From: Portulaca oleracea
Lineage: Eukaryota > Streptophyta > Magnoliopsida > Caryophyllales > Portulacaceae
Length of the DNA stretch: 64,000 nucleotides
Assembly (NCBI GenBank): GCA_029582165.1
Contig: CM055872.1
Location: 47,566,195 to 47,630,194 of the forward strand
Reading direction: 5' to 3'
The notes under the pieces are model-generated. The model was not told the origin of the DNA. It worked only from the letters and a program-made list of their open reading frames with translations, and made no database searches. Every line of letters begins with the position of its first letter. Position 1 is the stretch's first letter. Positions 52,925-64,000 of the stretch are shown in pieces. The translations under genes were made by a program, and so were the position numbers.

Positions 52925-54185
52925 CCGTGCAGACCCGCCCTGGTGCTCAAAGGTTTCTCGGGTTCGGGTTTCGTATTTTCAGCTCCAGGCAGATCTGCAC
53001 AGGAGCGCTCGAAGGTGAGTTCGGGTTTCCGAGGCTGTGCAGACCCGCCTAACTACGGTCCGAGTTTTATTTCAGACTAGTGCGCCTTTCCCAGATATGT
53101 GCACGAAGTTCGCTCGTGCCCGCTCATTCAGCGAACTCACCGAGGCGATTTGGTCCGGGTTTCCATTTTTCTACTCTAGGCAGACCTGCATATGTGAGTT
53201 CTGATCTCGGTTTTTCGGTTTCGGTATGCGGACACTTTGACGATGTTCGAGTCTCGGGTTTTTCCGCCGTGCAAACCCGCCTGACCGATTTCGGGTCTCG
53301 GGTTTTTGATTTCTGGTGTCATGCAGACTCGCCGGACTGAGTTCGGGTCTCGGGTTTTTGATTTCTTGCACTGTGCAGACCAGCCTGACCGAGTTCGGGT
53401 CTCGGGATTTTTTTTCCCTTTGTGCAGACCCGCCTGACCGGGTTAGGGACTCGGGATTTTGGTCTTCTTGCGCTATGCAGACCCGCCTGACTGAGTTAGG
53501 GTCCGGGGTTTTTTGATTTCTTGCTTTGTGTAGACTCGCCGGACCTAGGGTCTCAGGATTTTGGTCTTCTTGCGCTATGTAGACCCGCCTGACTGAGTCA
53601 GGGTCCGGGGTTTTTTGATTTCTTGCTCTGTGCAGACCCGCGTGACCTTGCTTAATCTACACCCGCCTGACCGAGTTCGGGTCTCGGGTCTGTTTCCGGG
53701 TCAATGCGCGGACCCGCCTTGCTGCTCCCGAGTCTTGGGTCGGGATAGTGTTCATATGTTCCAATCTGTGCAGACCCGCCCAGTGCTAGCTCGGGTTTCC
53801 TTGGGTCTGATTTCTGTCAGGCAGACCTGCCCGACAATGAGTTCGGGTCCCGGGTTTTTCTTCCGTGCAGACCCGCTTGACCTTGAGTTCGGGTGTCAGG
53901 TCTTCAATTTTTTCACCATGTAGACCTGCCTGACCTTGAGTTTGGGTCCCGGGTTTTTCTTCTGTATAGACCCGCCTGACCTTGAGTTTGGGTGTCAGGT
54001 CTTCAATTTTTTAACCATGCGGACCTGTCTGACCTTGAGTTCGAGTCTTGGGTCGTGTTTCGTTCGGACCCAGTCAAATGTGCAGGCCCGCCTGACTGTG
54101 TTGATTCACTGGTTCGGACTTGCCATTTGTCATTCCCAGGACTTAGTTCAGCTTCTAGTCGTGCAGACCCGCCTGCTTCCCGGGT
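52925..54185 (+). repeat. about 21-copy array of 'GCAGACCCGCCTGACC' units
   Basis: Units of roughly 50-60 bp: GCAGACCCGCCTGACCGAG, then TTCGGGTCTCGGGTTTTT and a short variable pyrimidine stretch. Copies start near 52930, 53037, 53172, 53270, 53324, 53376, 53426, 53477, 53531, 53577, 53632, 53659, 53708, 53770, 53821, 53866, 53919, 53966, 54018, 54083 and 54164. Open frames here are by-products of the repeat. The same word occurs in the 5' LTR at about 60657. Confidence 0.9.
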
Positions 54186-57100
54186 CACCGTTCAAACCCG
54201 TCCAATGGGTTCTCGGGTTTAATTTCGAGTCCAAGATCTGTCTTCATTTTCTTTGTCTCGTATGCATATAGTGTGGATGAATTAAAATTTTAGAGTTTAA
54301 TCCGAATAATGTAAATTATTCACGGATTTTTCTCATGAAATTTAATTGATTCTAACTGGGACTCTTGGAGTAAAATTCGAGTCCTGAACGATTTCTCGAA
54401 TTGATTCTCGTAAAGTCTTTGTGAATTAAATTTTAGAGTTTTAATTCGAAGAATGTATTATTCTCCGAATTAGTTCTCGTAAAATTTAACGACTCCGATT
54501 TTAGAGTTTAATTCAGAAAATGAGTTATTGTCTGAATTAATTCTCGTAAAAATTCAACTCCTTGGACCGAAAATCCTCTTGTTGACAGTGAATTTGGATC
54601 TTCTGGCGATCTTAGCGGATATCTGTCTAGAGGTCATTAAGATCCTTGGTGAGCAAACCTGAGTCACAATTCTCAAGGCTTCTCTCATTTATTTTGAGAC
54701 TCAGACGAGGGACAAAGGGATGCAAATGAGGTCTTATGCATGCTATGCTAGATTAATTACATGACTCCATTATGTACAATACAATACTGTATTATGCATG
54801 TTTATATGCAACCTAATTCTAATGCATGATGTGACTCTTTGTATTTTTGCGAAGCATGTGACTCTTTTTTGTTTTTCAAGAAGAAAAGAAAAGAAAAATG
54901 ACCCATAATTAAAATAGAAAAAAAGTGACTCGAAATGCAAACTAATATGACTTAAAATGAAAAAATGTAGAAGCTTATATGACCGTTAAAAAAATGCACA
55001 TGACCTAAAAAAAACATTGATTTGGTGCATGCATGCAATATGACACCCCCACTTTCCCGAGGAAAGGAAAAAAAAAAGGAAAAGTACATAAAAACTCTGA
55101 ATGTCAAGGGTGATTTTTAAGTGGGTTTCAGGACAAGGCAAAAATAGTGAAAATGATGAGTTCTCTTATCGAATTGCCTCGTAGGTTGCCATGATGTGGA
55201 CATTGAGTGATGGATGAGCCCCCAGCTGGAATGCCACAAAAGATGATATCAAGGAAAAGCTTGACCTTCTTAAACTGCATAATGGGATAGTTACGATGCT
55301 CGACCTTGATGTCATGGTTAGGAACCCCAAGCACTAAGAATGATCAAGTGATAACCCGTCTTGATTTCCCCTGCCCTTACTCTATCTTTCTCGGTTCTTT
55401 TATTCATGTAGGAACATGTAAGTACACTAAGCCCCCAGTGTTAGTGAACAAATGGCTTAAGATGAGTCAGCATGATGGACCTAAGTGGATGTTGTCTTCA
55501 AGTAACCCTTATTTTGATGCAGTCGGCTTCTTGTTCTGCTAAAGGAGTTATCCCTCACTCAGGTGTTCTGAAAGCGAGGATTAACTGATGAATCTCATGC
55601 ATACACTAATGACCAAATCAAAAAAGCTCACAGGGTAGGGACAATAGAGGATGGATTATGGAAAAGATAGGAATGATGGTATAGAAAACATGTTTGTGAG
55701 TGGTTAGGCCCCAATGGTGGGCAAGACGAGGCTATGGAAGGTTAGGTGAGAGTAGTGATCAGATGTAATGGATAATGTGATGAATGGATGGGTAGTTCGA
55801 TGGATAGAGGTTCGAACTTATGGAGGTGGACGAGATGGTCTATGGATATAGTACCATGTCTCGTGGGTTTATCTCATAAGGGAAGAGATGGTCAAATGGC
55901 TATGGAAGAGCTGCAATTTGATGGGTTTGGGTATGAAGGGTGATCCAAGTCTGATGGGTAAAGTAGGTGTGCATGGTGAAAGGAAATTTAAGAGTTTATC
56001 ATTGTCCTTAGAGACCAAGGTTTCCTCTCCTTTTGCCTAGCCCGCCTGGTGAGGTTTTCAGGCTAGCCACTCTTTATTCTTTCTCTCAAAGACCAAATGA
56101 TTTAATGACGAATTTACTCTAAAGTGAATTGCAGCGGCCGGGCCTCAAAGAGGTTCTCCTACGTATCCAGTATGGAATCAGGCCAGTCGTAGTTCAACAG
56201 GTGCAACTTTAAACGATTGATGCCTCAAGAAGAACTTTGAGATAGGTCGAAAGTTTAATGGGAAGGATAGGTTTGAAGGTTTGAGGGGAAGGTTTTGGGA
56301 TGTGTGCGGGTGACTAACAACTGCCTCTTATTCTTACTTCTTACTTCTTACTTCTTTCATTCTTCCTTTTTTTTTTTTTGCTTTTTTCTTTTTTTTTTCT
56401 TTTTTCCTTGGGATTTTTTCTTTTTTCTTGTTCTCTTTTTTGGATTTTTTTTAAATGATTTGATGACAGTTTTCCTTTTTTTTTTGCTTTTTTCTTTTTT
56501 CCTTGGGATTTTTTCTTTTTTCTTGTTCTCTTTTTTGGATTTTTTTTTTGAACTACAGACCTTCAACTTATACTTCTTCTATCAATGAATGTTACCCGCA
56601 ACACATTACTTGGTTTAGGTGGGGTTAAGGATGAGATGGTCATAAAATGAATGACCGGGTTCGTGGTGGTGATTAAGAAGATGGTGCGAGTAGGTAATAA
56701 TGTAGGTAAAGCGGATAGGTGAAAATGAAGGAGGTGATGATGTCGGTGGTAAGGGGTGGAAGCCTTCTATCATAGGCATGTCTTTTTAAGCTACGTGATT
56801 TAAGTGAGATTCACTTTTAGAGATGGTTGGTCTTGTTCATTTGAATTCTCTTCTTTTGCCTAACCTGTTGGGTGAGTGTTCAGGTTAGCTTCTCTCCTCT
56901 TGATTTTTATTCATTTACCTCTCCTTTTGCCCAACATGTATGTGTTCATGTCGGCCTCGTATTTTGTTTTTTTTTTTATGAAATTTGTCTCTCCTTTTGC
57001 CTAACTTCGCTTTGGCGGTGAAGTTGGCCTCTCTTCTCTCCATTAACCTTGGACTTGGGGTAGGACACAAAAGAAAAAAAAAAGAGTGAAGGTGTGATCG

Positions 57101-57483
57101 AGATATGAGATGGAATGAAAAATGTGAGCAGATGAATGTGTCAGACTTGGATGGTCATATGGGTGAGTGAACTCTTCAATTCAAATGAGGAATACAAGCA
57201 CAAGATTCTTTCCTTAACAATTTAGAAGCAAATGAAGAGTCGAGGAAGACAAGAGTCATAATGAAAATGAGTTCATCTTATTAAATGTAAAGCAGACGAA
57301 TGCATTGAAAAAATCTGCTATAGATAAATTCTGTTTGACTCAGACAATAAATGCCAACTTTCATGAAAAGAAAAGGAATAACATGATTATAGAAGATGTC
57401 CTAATGGAGCCTTGGTATCTTCTACTCTGATGTAAACCGGAGTCGCAGAGCTTGCATCGGAAGATCTCTTATAGCCTGAACTT
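54186..57483 (-). other. non-coding interior of the Tat-like element
   Basis: No pol motif in any frame. 54270-54560 has repeated 'TTTTAGAGTTTAATTC' phrases. 56000-57060 contains the recurring phrase 'CTCTCCTTTTGCCTA..' (about 56030, 56870, 56930 and 56990), and 56150-56210 has 'CTACGTATCCAGTATGGAAT', a conserved Tat/Ogre landmark. This is probably the collapsed pol and 3' region. Confidence 0.5.
56366..56550. repeat. T-rich duplicated block
   Basis: 'TTTTTTCCTTGGGATTTTTT' plus 'CTTGTTCTCTTTTTTGGATT' occurs twice (about 56400-56450 and 56495-56545). Lys/Phe-rich ORFs here are artefacts. Confidence 0.85.
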
Positions 57484-58397
57484 CTAATAGGGTTTCTGCA
57501 TTATTTTCGGTGGCGGCAGTTCTCCTAATTGGAACACTTCTTCAAGTTTTTTCTTGAGGGTGAAACAATTTTCAGTATCATGACCTCGAAGTCTATGATA
57601 TCTGCAAAACTCATTTGGGTTCCAAAATTTTCCTTTAATTTCAGGTTCGCATCGGACATGGGGGAGTTTGATCTTTCCTTCCTTAAGGAGATAATCGAGA
57701 GCCTCAGTATAGGTAGTGTAGATTGGAGACATGACTTGCCGCATTTCAATATCTTTAGCTGAGGAGTTAGGAGCCCTTTGATGAACGTCAGTGACATATA
57801 CTCCCACTAATGAAGATCCTTCCCCTATATTTTCTCTAATGCGATGTTCAATATTAACCATCTTTCTATCGTTTTGTAGCATCCAAAGGATCATATCCAT
57901 TTTTCGATCCAGGCCTTCCATGCGTGATTGCATTTGAATTATTGTGGTAAAGAGTCGTTCCATAAAAGAACTTTCTCGTTCACCACATCTCCTCTTGTGG
58001 CTAAGGGCAGGATTTGGTCTTCCTTCTCAGTTGAAGGAGACTGGGAAACACTTGGAGCAGTTCTGAACTTCTTCCTTGGTATGTTGAACTGACGTGGTCG
58101 TTCGTCTCTATGAACAGAAGTGAGTCCCAAGCCCATATAGTGATTTGCAGATATAGGGATCTCTCTTTCTGTTTCATGCATACTTGCTATTTCACTATGA
58201 TGATTGTTGCTTTCATCTTCATCAGGAAGGTTCAATTCATCTTTCATTCTTGCCAATGTACGGACGATTTCATCTATCTTCCTATCATTTTCAGTAGTTA
58301 TGCCTTGCATTTGCTGTGAAATTTCAGCCAAATGTTGGGTAATGAAGGGAATGAGCTCGTCGTTGCTAGGTATCCCGTTGAAGGCCATTAGAGACAA
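57484..58397 (-). pseudogene. Tat/Ogre-like gag remnant
   Basis: Two overlapping frames with a shift at about 57940-57963. The first (ATG 58397) starts MSLMAFNGIPSNDELIPFIT with a coiled helix (HLAEISQQMQGITTENDRKI). The second contains MEGLDRKMDMILWMLQNDRK, YTTYTEALDYLLKEGKIKLP and FCRYHRLRGHDTENCFTLKK, the CxxH..GHxTExC motif at the end of Tat/Ogre gag. The capsid core between them is missing, so particle formation is unlikely without a helper. Confidence 0.8.
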
Positions 58398-59458
58398 TGG
58401 TGTAAAGAGAGCAACTTTGAGACTTGTTTACTCCAAATTCAAGATCGGTCGATGAATCCTTATTCTGCCTGTATGGAAACCATAAACCTCAAAATTAACC
58501 CTGACATTGACCTACCCAAAGACCTAGCGACTTATATGGAACAACCTAATGCAAACAATGCCTACATGATGAATGATGTTTTTTTTTTGTATAGACTCGC
58601 CCACTATTGGGCTTGCATGAAGACTCCTAACCTAGAATGATGTTATGAACATGAATATGGGAGGTATTCATCAAGTGATCATAAAATTGAATCAACATTA
58701 AAATTTTAATGGACTCGGATTTAGTTAATGACCGGATAGATGCCTTAGGGGTCAAAGATTACTTAGGGTTGAGTAAAGTCAAACTTGAATCTCGGACCTA
58801 GTCAAACCTCTCTGACTTGGGCCTAAGAGAGATCTTTTGGGCCTACTTTAATCTTGTTTGAATATTACTCAAACTAAAGTAATATTTGAGGGAGATGCAA
58901 ATATGGACCGACTCATTCTACGATGAAATGCACAATTAGCACATAATTGGCACGTTATTTTTTTTTTTGAAAAAAAAAGAAGAAGAAGGAAATGCACATA
59001 GCATACAAATGAGGGATGCGCTTGAGCCATGGTTCTACATTCAATGGTTTAAGGTCAGGTTTGTAAAGGACAAGCATACTCATGTCTCTCACGTGCCACA
59101 AATTCTATGGAGTTCATAGTAATGTGACCCGTGTGTTTCTCACAAAATTAAGGGGAAATGTAAATTCATATTCCCAAAAATTTAGGAGTGCTTCATGAGT
59201 GGAAAAGCTACTTGCGATCTTCTTGAAATGTGGGGTTCATTTCTTTATGAAGTCGGAAGTAAACTTTGCCCGAAAGGGAAAATTGGGATGATCCTAAACG
59301 ATGCCTTTGAGTTCATCGCGATTTATCAAAGAAATCGTGATGTAGGCTCGTATGCTTGATGCCTAATTAAATAACAAAAATTAAAAGAATTAATTTCTCC
59401 CTTCTACTCAAATATTTAAGAAATCGATTTTTCAAGTTTTACCCTCTTAAAGTAAGTT
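58398..59458 (-). other. 5' leader of the Tat-like element
   Basis: Between primer site and gag remnant; no ORF of note. 'AAGTTTTACCCTCTTAAAGT' next to the primer site matches the leader at 35223 in reverse complement. Confidence 0.55.
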
Positions 59459-59474
59459 CCCAGTGGAGTCGCCA
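59459..59474 (-). promoter_or_regulatory. primer binding site of the Tat-like element
   Basis: Minus strand TGGCGACTCCACTGGG, two bases inside the 5' LTR end CCTACA. Confidence 0.85.
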
Positions 59475-59476
59475 TT

Positions 59477-60903
59477 TGTAGGACCCGAGGAAAATTCCAA
59501 CCGTGCCCTACGTGGTATTAGGCAAGTCGAAAGAGGTGTCTATTCTTTAAGGAATTTAATTGAATTTTTACACATTAAAAATGTTCACATGAAATGTTTA
59601 GATTTTATTGTGAACATTAAAATTTACAATCTGCCTGAAATAAATAATGAAACCAGAAAAATCAGAAATAATTAGCACGGAAACCGAGGTGGTTAGAGAA
59701 TTACCGGTCATCGACCCAGCGCCATCTTTGATGCTGCGCTGGCGCTCGGACTGACTGGCGGGCCTTCCTGCACACTGGTCTTGGCAGTGGGCTCGGGCCA
59801 ACAACCGTGCTGACCCGCACAGGGTGCCGGATGTTGGACCGAGGCCACCAATTTCCAATTTTCGGTATTCAAATCATTTCGGGAAATAAATAAATTTTAA
59901 AATTCGAATAAAATTTAACATTTAGCGAATCAAATTTATTTTTTAGAGCCGCCAATCAATTTTTAAGAGAATTGATAAACTCGAATTTTCTTGACTTCGC
60001 GTAACCACGAACCATGAGATTCGGATCCGGGGGTAAGGTTACGAATTCGAAAGTAAAAACCTTCGAATCCGCCCGTTTAGTGAACGGACTCTACTAGATC
60101 AGTTTATTAAAAAAAAGAGTAGAAGAGGAGAATTAATTAAATTAATTGATGTTATTTAAATGCATGCGGAAATAAATGCAATAATAAAAGAAAGCGATAA
60201 ATAAAAGTGATAAAACAAAATAAAGTTATCTTCTCAAGTAATCCGGTTTAGATTAGTCATAATTGATATTAACGTCAGGATTACAACATTATTAGTGATT
60301 ACAAGAAAATAATAACGAGAATAAAAAATGCGAAAATAAAAATGCCAGAATGCATGTATGCAAATGAGAGAGGGAGAGAAGAAGAGAAAACCACCTAGTG
60401 TCAATACTCCCAGGTGGTTTCGGTGTGTCAAATGAAGTGTGAAATGAAGGTATTTATAGGGTAGGTGAGTGAGGAGAAAATCAGGTTTAGAGTTTAGGAA
60501 TGAGCTAAAAATAGCGAATGTGCTAAAAATAGCGGGTGCAAAAAATAGCCAATATGCTAAAGTTAGTAAACAGGCGAGTCTGCCTGGCTTGCTCTCCAAG
60601 CCAGCTTTCGCAGCACGCGACCCGAGAACAGCCGGATCCGGGCAAACAACCCGCGTGCAGACCCGCCTGGCGCCCCGTTTCTGCTCGGGTTCTAGGCAGC
60701 GCCTCGGGCTGCGCGCTGGGGCCCATTTCTGGGCTGACTTATTTTGGGCTGCTTATTTTTTGTGGGCTATTTTGTGGTGTTTTTCTCTCATTTTTTGCAT
60801 TTCAAGCATAATTGGCATTTTATCTAAACTAAAAAATAAAATAAAGAGAAATACTAGAAAATAAAAATTACAATATTACAAAGACACTTTTTGGGTGTCT
60901 ACA
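59477..60903 (-). repeat. 5' LTR of the Tat-like element
   Basis: 1427 bp. TATA box CTATAAATA on the minus strand at 60451-60459. GC-rich patch at 60573-60720 includes GCAGACCCGCCTGG. Confidence 0.92.
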
Positions 60904-60908
60904 AATAC

Positions 60909-63171
60909 ATTCTAAATAATCACATAACCAGCTCAAAACATCACTTTCACACAACAACACTTTTATTAATAACAAACATTAACAAAACAGATTACAACAT
61001 CCACATAAAAAGGGTTAGAACTTGACTTCCCGACATTCTATGGGTCTGGTTTTGGACTTTTCGGAAACCTCGGGATGTCTACTAAAACTCTTAAGTTGAA
61101 CTCGAGACCCAACACACGCCTTAAGATGCTCAAAAACCGTCATCTTCCCAAACTGTCCAGATCTGACCTAGGTCTGGTAATCGGGGTGTAACTCGAATTA
61201 TAAAATTCCAAAGTCCGGTCCGTAAGATTCCTATTAAAGCTAACATCTAAGGGAAGCTCCAGTTCAAAGGGTTTGATCAAAAGACATCTACACTAACCGT
61301 GGTGACCCGATCTTTAGACACTAACGAAACTGTCCCGATCCCGGTTCTTATTTAAAATTATAAATTCGTTTCTAACTTTCACCATTGGGTCCTGGGGTTC
61401 TAATTTGGGCCTAAAACAGTAGCTAGGGTCCAAGGTAATTAGTTTAAACCATCTAAAGTCCAAACATCAAATTCCCTATCACTAATACCAAAATATAATC
61501 ACATGAAACATTAACAACATTATCCTACACATGAAATCTAAAACATACTACTTCAAGACCCTTTAATTACAACATGAATAATTATAAAGTACGAATTTAT
61601 TAATCAAGAATCAAGAAAAGTTTTAAAGAACATGTGAATAAATTATAAAGAACATATAAACATTCAACCTACCATTCAAGAATCCTAACAACTAATTTTC
61701 TTTTTTTACAAGATTCAATCAAGAACAATAATTTAGTAAACAAGAATCGAACTTTAGTAATTCAAACAACCTGACTTATTTAACAAGATTTAAACATGAT
61801 TGAATTAAAGAATATGTGAAAACTTAACTAATAATTCAAGAATTAAACTAGGTAATTAAACTTTACGAATTCGTGCATACATTTAATAATGTTATCTAAA
61901 ACCCTAACATGATTCATAAGAAACAAGTATCTTAAACAATTGAACAATAATAATTTTACTACAACTATTACAACCCTAATACACCAAATTAAAACATACA
62001 AGATTACATAAAATAATTTAGACAAATTACACATAATAATACAACACAAGAACAATAATTACAAATAACAACTTAATAAAAAAATTACACCCTTAATTAC
62101 CCAGATTACAAGATCTAAATCAAGAAATAATAACAATACAATAATAATAATAATAATACAATAATAATAATAATACAACAATAATAATGTTAATCAGAAC
62201 AAAGAAAGGAAAGGAAAGGTTTCAAAGAAAGAAAAAATAAGGGTTTATGTTAGGGTTTAGGGCACGACTTTTCCGGCGACTGGGGGTGCGACGGTGGTAG
62301 GGCGGCGGTTTCCGGCGATGCAGGCGACGGTGGTGGAGTCGGTCGGCGTGCTTGGTGGTCGCAAGGGCTGTCGTCGGCGTCCGGTCGAGTTCGAATAGCG
62401 AAGACACAACGATCCGATCCTCGTCTTTCTTACGGCGGCAGCTCGCGTCGGTGATGCGGCTGATGCAGGTAAGGCGGTGCTCGTGGTGGCGTCGACAGGT
62501 GGCTGCGACGTTGGTTCTGGTGGTGGTTGTCGGCGACGGTGAGAAGGGGGAGCGAAAGTGAGAGGGAGAGAGCCAGAGAGAAAGAACGAAGGAGAGAGAG
62601 GAAAGGTCGGGAATGGTGGTTGCGGTGGTTGCCGATGGTCGGCGCGGCTGGGTGGTGGCGGCTGCGGTGGCGCGGTAGACACGGCAGAGAGAGAGAGAGA
62701 GATGGGAGAGGGAGAGAGATGGCTAGGGTTAGGGTTTGAAGAGATTAGGGTTTGAGGGAGAGAGGGAGGGGTTTTATATCATCTAACAATTTAGGCCCAA
62801 CTAATCTACTCTTAATCCTAACCCAACCCAACACTAAAACAATTAAAATCTGATTTTCCTAAAAACAACTAATAATACTAATAATAATAATAATACTAAT
62901 AATAATATTAATAGTAATCACATAGCAATTAATATTCACATAATTAATCATATAACACAATAATATTAATAATAATACTAATAATAAAAAGAGTAAAACT
63001 AATAATACTTAACCCATGAAATTACCGATATACCCTTGTTAGTCTCTCTCGATCCTACGAGCTCAAGTGTTAGCAAAAATAAACACAAACGAATAATAAT
63101 AAATAACGAAGTCAAACCTAATTTACTAACGACGTCACGGTCAACATCTTTGGATTTTTCGGGGTTTTACA
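60909..63171 (-). repeat. chromovirus-type LTR, right segment
   Basis: Continues the LTR after the Tat-like insertion and ends CGGGGTTTTACA. It contains a GC-rich block with 'GGCGACGGTGGT' words (62264-62530), GA-rich sequence to 62770, and AAT/ATT microsatellites (62136-62190; 62870-62990). Confidence 0.65.
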
Positions 63172-63335
63172 TCATTACCTCCTTAAAAGAAGTTTCGTCA
63201 TCGAAACTTAAACTTAAGCCTAACAGTTCGGTAACAATCCTAACGGTTCCGTTCTCCCTAAAACTCGAGGTTTTACAGATATCGTTAGATTCATTCAGAC
63301 GTTATTTTTTAGTCAGGTTAGGTTCAGATTAGGTT
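63172..63335 (-). mobile_element. 3' end of the chromovirus interior (purine tract side)
   Basis: On the minus strand this reads AAGTTTCGATGACGAAACTT, CTTTTAAGGAGGTAATGA, then the LTR start TGTAAAACCCCG. This is the well-known purine-tract region just upstream of the 3' LTR in plant chromoviruses. Pol is not present; homology fades near 63335. Confidence 0.6.
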
Positions 63336-63640
63336 AGGAGAGGAAAAGAAATGAAAGGGAAGAATAGTTTGAATTAAGTTTGTTGTCGGGTGAAAATATT
63401 TTATTGACTTTTACAAGTTTATTATTTATATAATGGGAAAAGTATTGTAATTTACTAATTTCATTATACTCCCACCGTCATTTTTTATTTATTCATTTAA
63501 CTAACTTTTTTTGTTCTTTATTATTTATTACATCTACGTTTTCAATCATTGATGATATTTTGTCATTTAATTTATTTCTACATAATATTTTTTACATTGA
63601 TTTCTTCATTTTTTTTTCAAAATGATAGATAAAAAATATT
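63336..63640. other. AT-rich intergenic; possible Stowaway remnant
   Basis: 'TACTCCCACCGTCATTTTTT' near 63469 looks like one Stowaway end; the matching end was not found. Confidence 0.35.
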
Positions 63641-63703
63641 GATAAATATAATTTCAAAAATACAAAATAAATGCCCCGTCCATTGGACGGACAATTTAGC
63701 TAG
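63641..63703 (+). mobile_element. Helitron-like 3' terminus
   Basis: CCGTCC-ATT-GGACGG hairpin followed by ACAATTTAGCTAG and T: hairpin plus CTAG end, as for the 26690 terminus. The 5' extent is not defined. Confidence 0.5.
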
Positions 63704-64000
63704 TGGTAAAGAGAAACGAGGAGAACTGAACATGAAGGAACAATGTGTTCGGATTCAATTTAGGAGGGGGAAGGGAGGGGAAATGAGGGTAAGGTAATGG
63801 AGGAGAGGGGAAATGAAGGGAGGTAATTAGGGTTAACCTTATTTAAATTTATTAATAAGGAGAAGGGATGACAAGTGTTAAAATTCTTCCTTTCTCCCTT
63901 ATTCCCTTTCATTTTGAAGGTTAAGAAAATGAACGGGAATGGGCGTTAACATTCCCCACCCTCACCCTCTTCTCACCCTCTACTTATTTTCCCAAACATG
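63704..64000. other. unassigned; possible MITE running out of the window
   Basis: G-rich 'GGGGAAATGAGGGTAAGG' and, near the edge, 'CTCACCCTCTTCTCACCCTC' look like the arms of an inverted-repeat element ending near CCCAAACATG. Incomplete. Confidence 0.35.

Larger units (their letters stand above)
50265..60903 (-). mobile_element. non-autonomous Tat/Ogre-like LTR element, 10.6 kb, nested in the chromovirus LTR
   Basis: LTRs 50265-51663 and 59477-60903 (TGTAGGACCCGAGG..GGTGTCTACA on this strand). Target duplication AATAC lies at 50260-50264 and 60904-60908. The primer site (TGGCGACTCCACTGGG, minus strand) is next to the right LTR and the purine tract next to the left, so the element reads right to left. 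The interior has only a gag remnant at 57484-58397; about 5.8 kb of non-coding sequence, including two tandem arrays, occupies the place of pol and the 3' region. Mobility would depend on a full Tat/Ogre partner. Confidence 0.9.

Noticed and set aside
53080..54271. several overlapping open frames with Pro/Ser-rich products
   Set aside because: They are by-products of the GCAGACCCGCC tandem array, present in several frames without domain or start context.
56295..56588. Phe-rich and Lys-rich open frames on both strands
   Set aside because: Produced by the T-rich duplicated block.
62222..62755. Pro/Arg/Thr-rich frames on both strands
   Set aside because: GC-rich leader part of the chromovirus LTR; no family motif and low-complexity composition.

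Overview
The window is nuclear DNA of a flowering plant, probably a eudicot. Two genes with GT-AG introns are separated by about 60 kb of nested transposable elements, with long (TA)n tracts and AT-rich spacers. No bacterial, organellar, rRNA or tRNA gene was seen.

Host genes: (1) the 3' end of a MED26-like (TFIIS N-terminal domain) gene on the + strand, six exons from 333 to 1822; (2) a complete five-exon cinnamyl-alcohol-dehydrogenase-family gene on the - strand (18928 down to 15909, 362 codons), closest by eye to asterid 8-hydroxygeraniol dehydrogenases. All splice phases close in both.

Layout. 1-2100: MED26-like gene. 2150-5190: MITEs, including a Mutator-type element with a 10-bp target duplication nested in a larger inverted-repeat element. 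7008-11373: a complete non-autonomous chromovirus-like LTR element (gag-protease only, TSD CTTCC). 12986-15167: a MITE family sitting in (TA)n tracts, an Au-SINE-like tail and a GC-rich 'GGGTC' element. 15909-18928: the dehydrogenase gene, with MITEs in its introns. 19890-26182: a 5'-truncated LINE split by a nearly intact Ty1/copia element (20687-25709). 26394-26690: a Helitron-like 3' end. About 27530-35989: a + strand Tat/Ogre-like LTR and leader, broken by a truncated - strand Athila-like element (28207-32789) and an Athila-type solo LTR (33595-35044, TSD CTGGT). 36084-38128: a degenerate GTGGTCATG array. 40784-46064: MITEs and foldbacks. 46076-48643: a hAT-like MITE split by a LINE (46135-48106). 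49044-63171: a 3.5-kb chromovirus-type LTR split by a 10.6-kb non-autonomous Tat-like element (50265-60903, TSD AATAC) that carries two tandem-array systems.

Order of events can be read from the nesting: Tat LTR, then Athila and the solo LTR; LINE, then copia; Stowaway MITE, then chromovirus LTR, then Tat-like element. Several elements lack genes needed to move (gag-protease only, or a gag remnant only) and would need enzymes supplied in trans.

The most unusual signal is a shared 'word grammar' in the GC-rich parts of at least three LTR or LTR-like sequences. These hold clusters of 14-bp near-palindromes built as half-site, two bases, inverted half-site, with a CG-NN-CG core (GTCACGCCCGTGAC, GTAGCGCCCGCTAC, GTCGCGCCCGCGAT). 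One exact 14-mer occurs in two separate LTR contexts, and mixed-half versions exist. I know of no name for this; it is the best candidate for something undescribed here.
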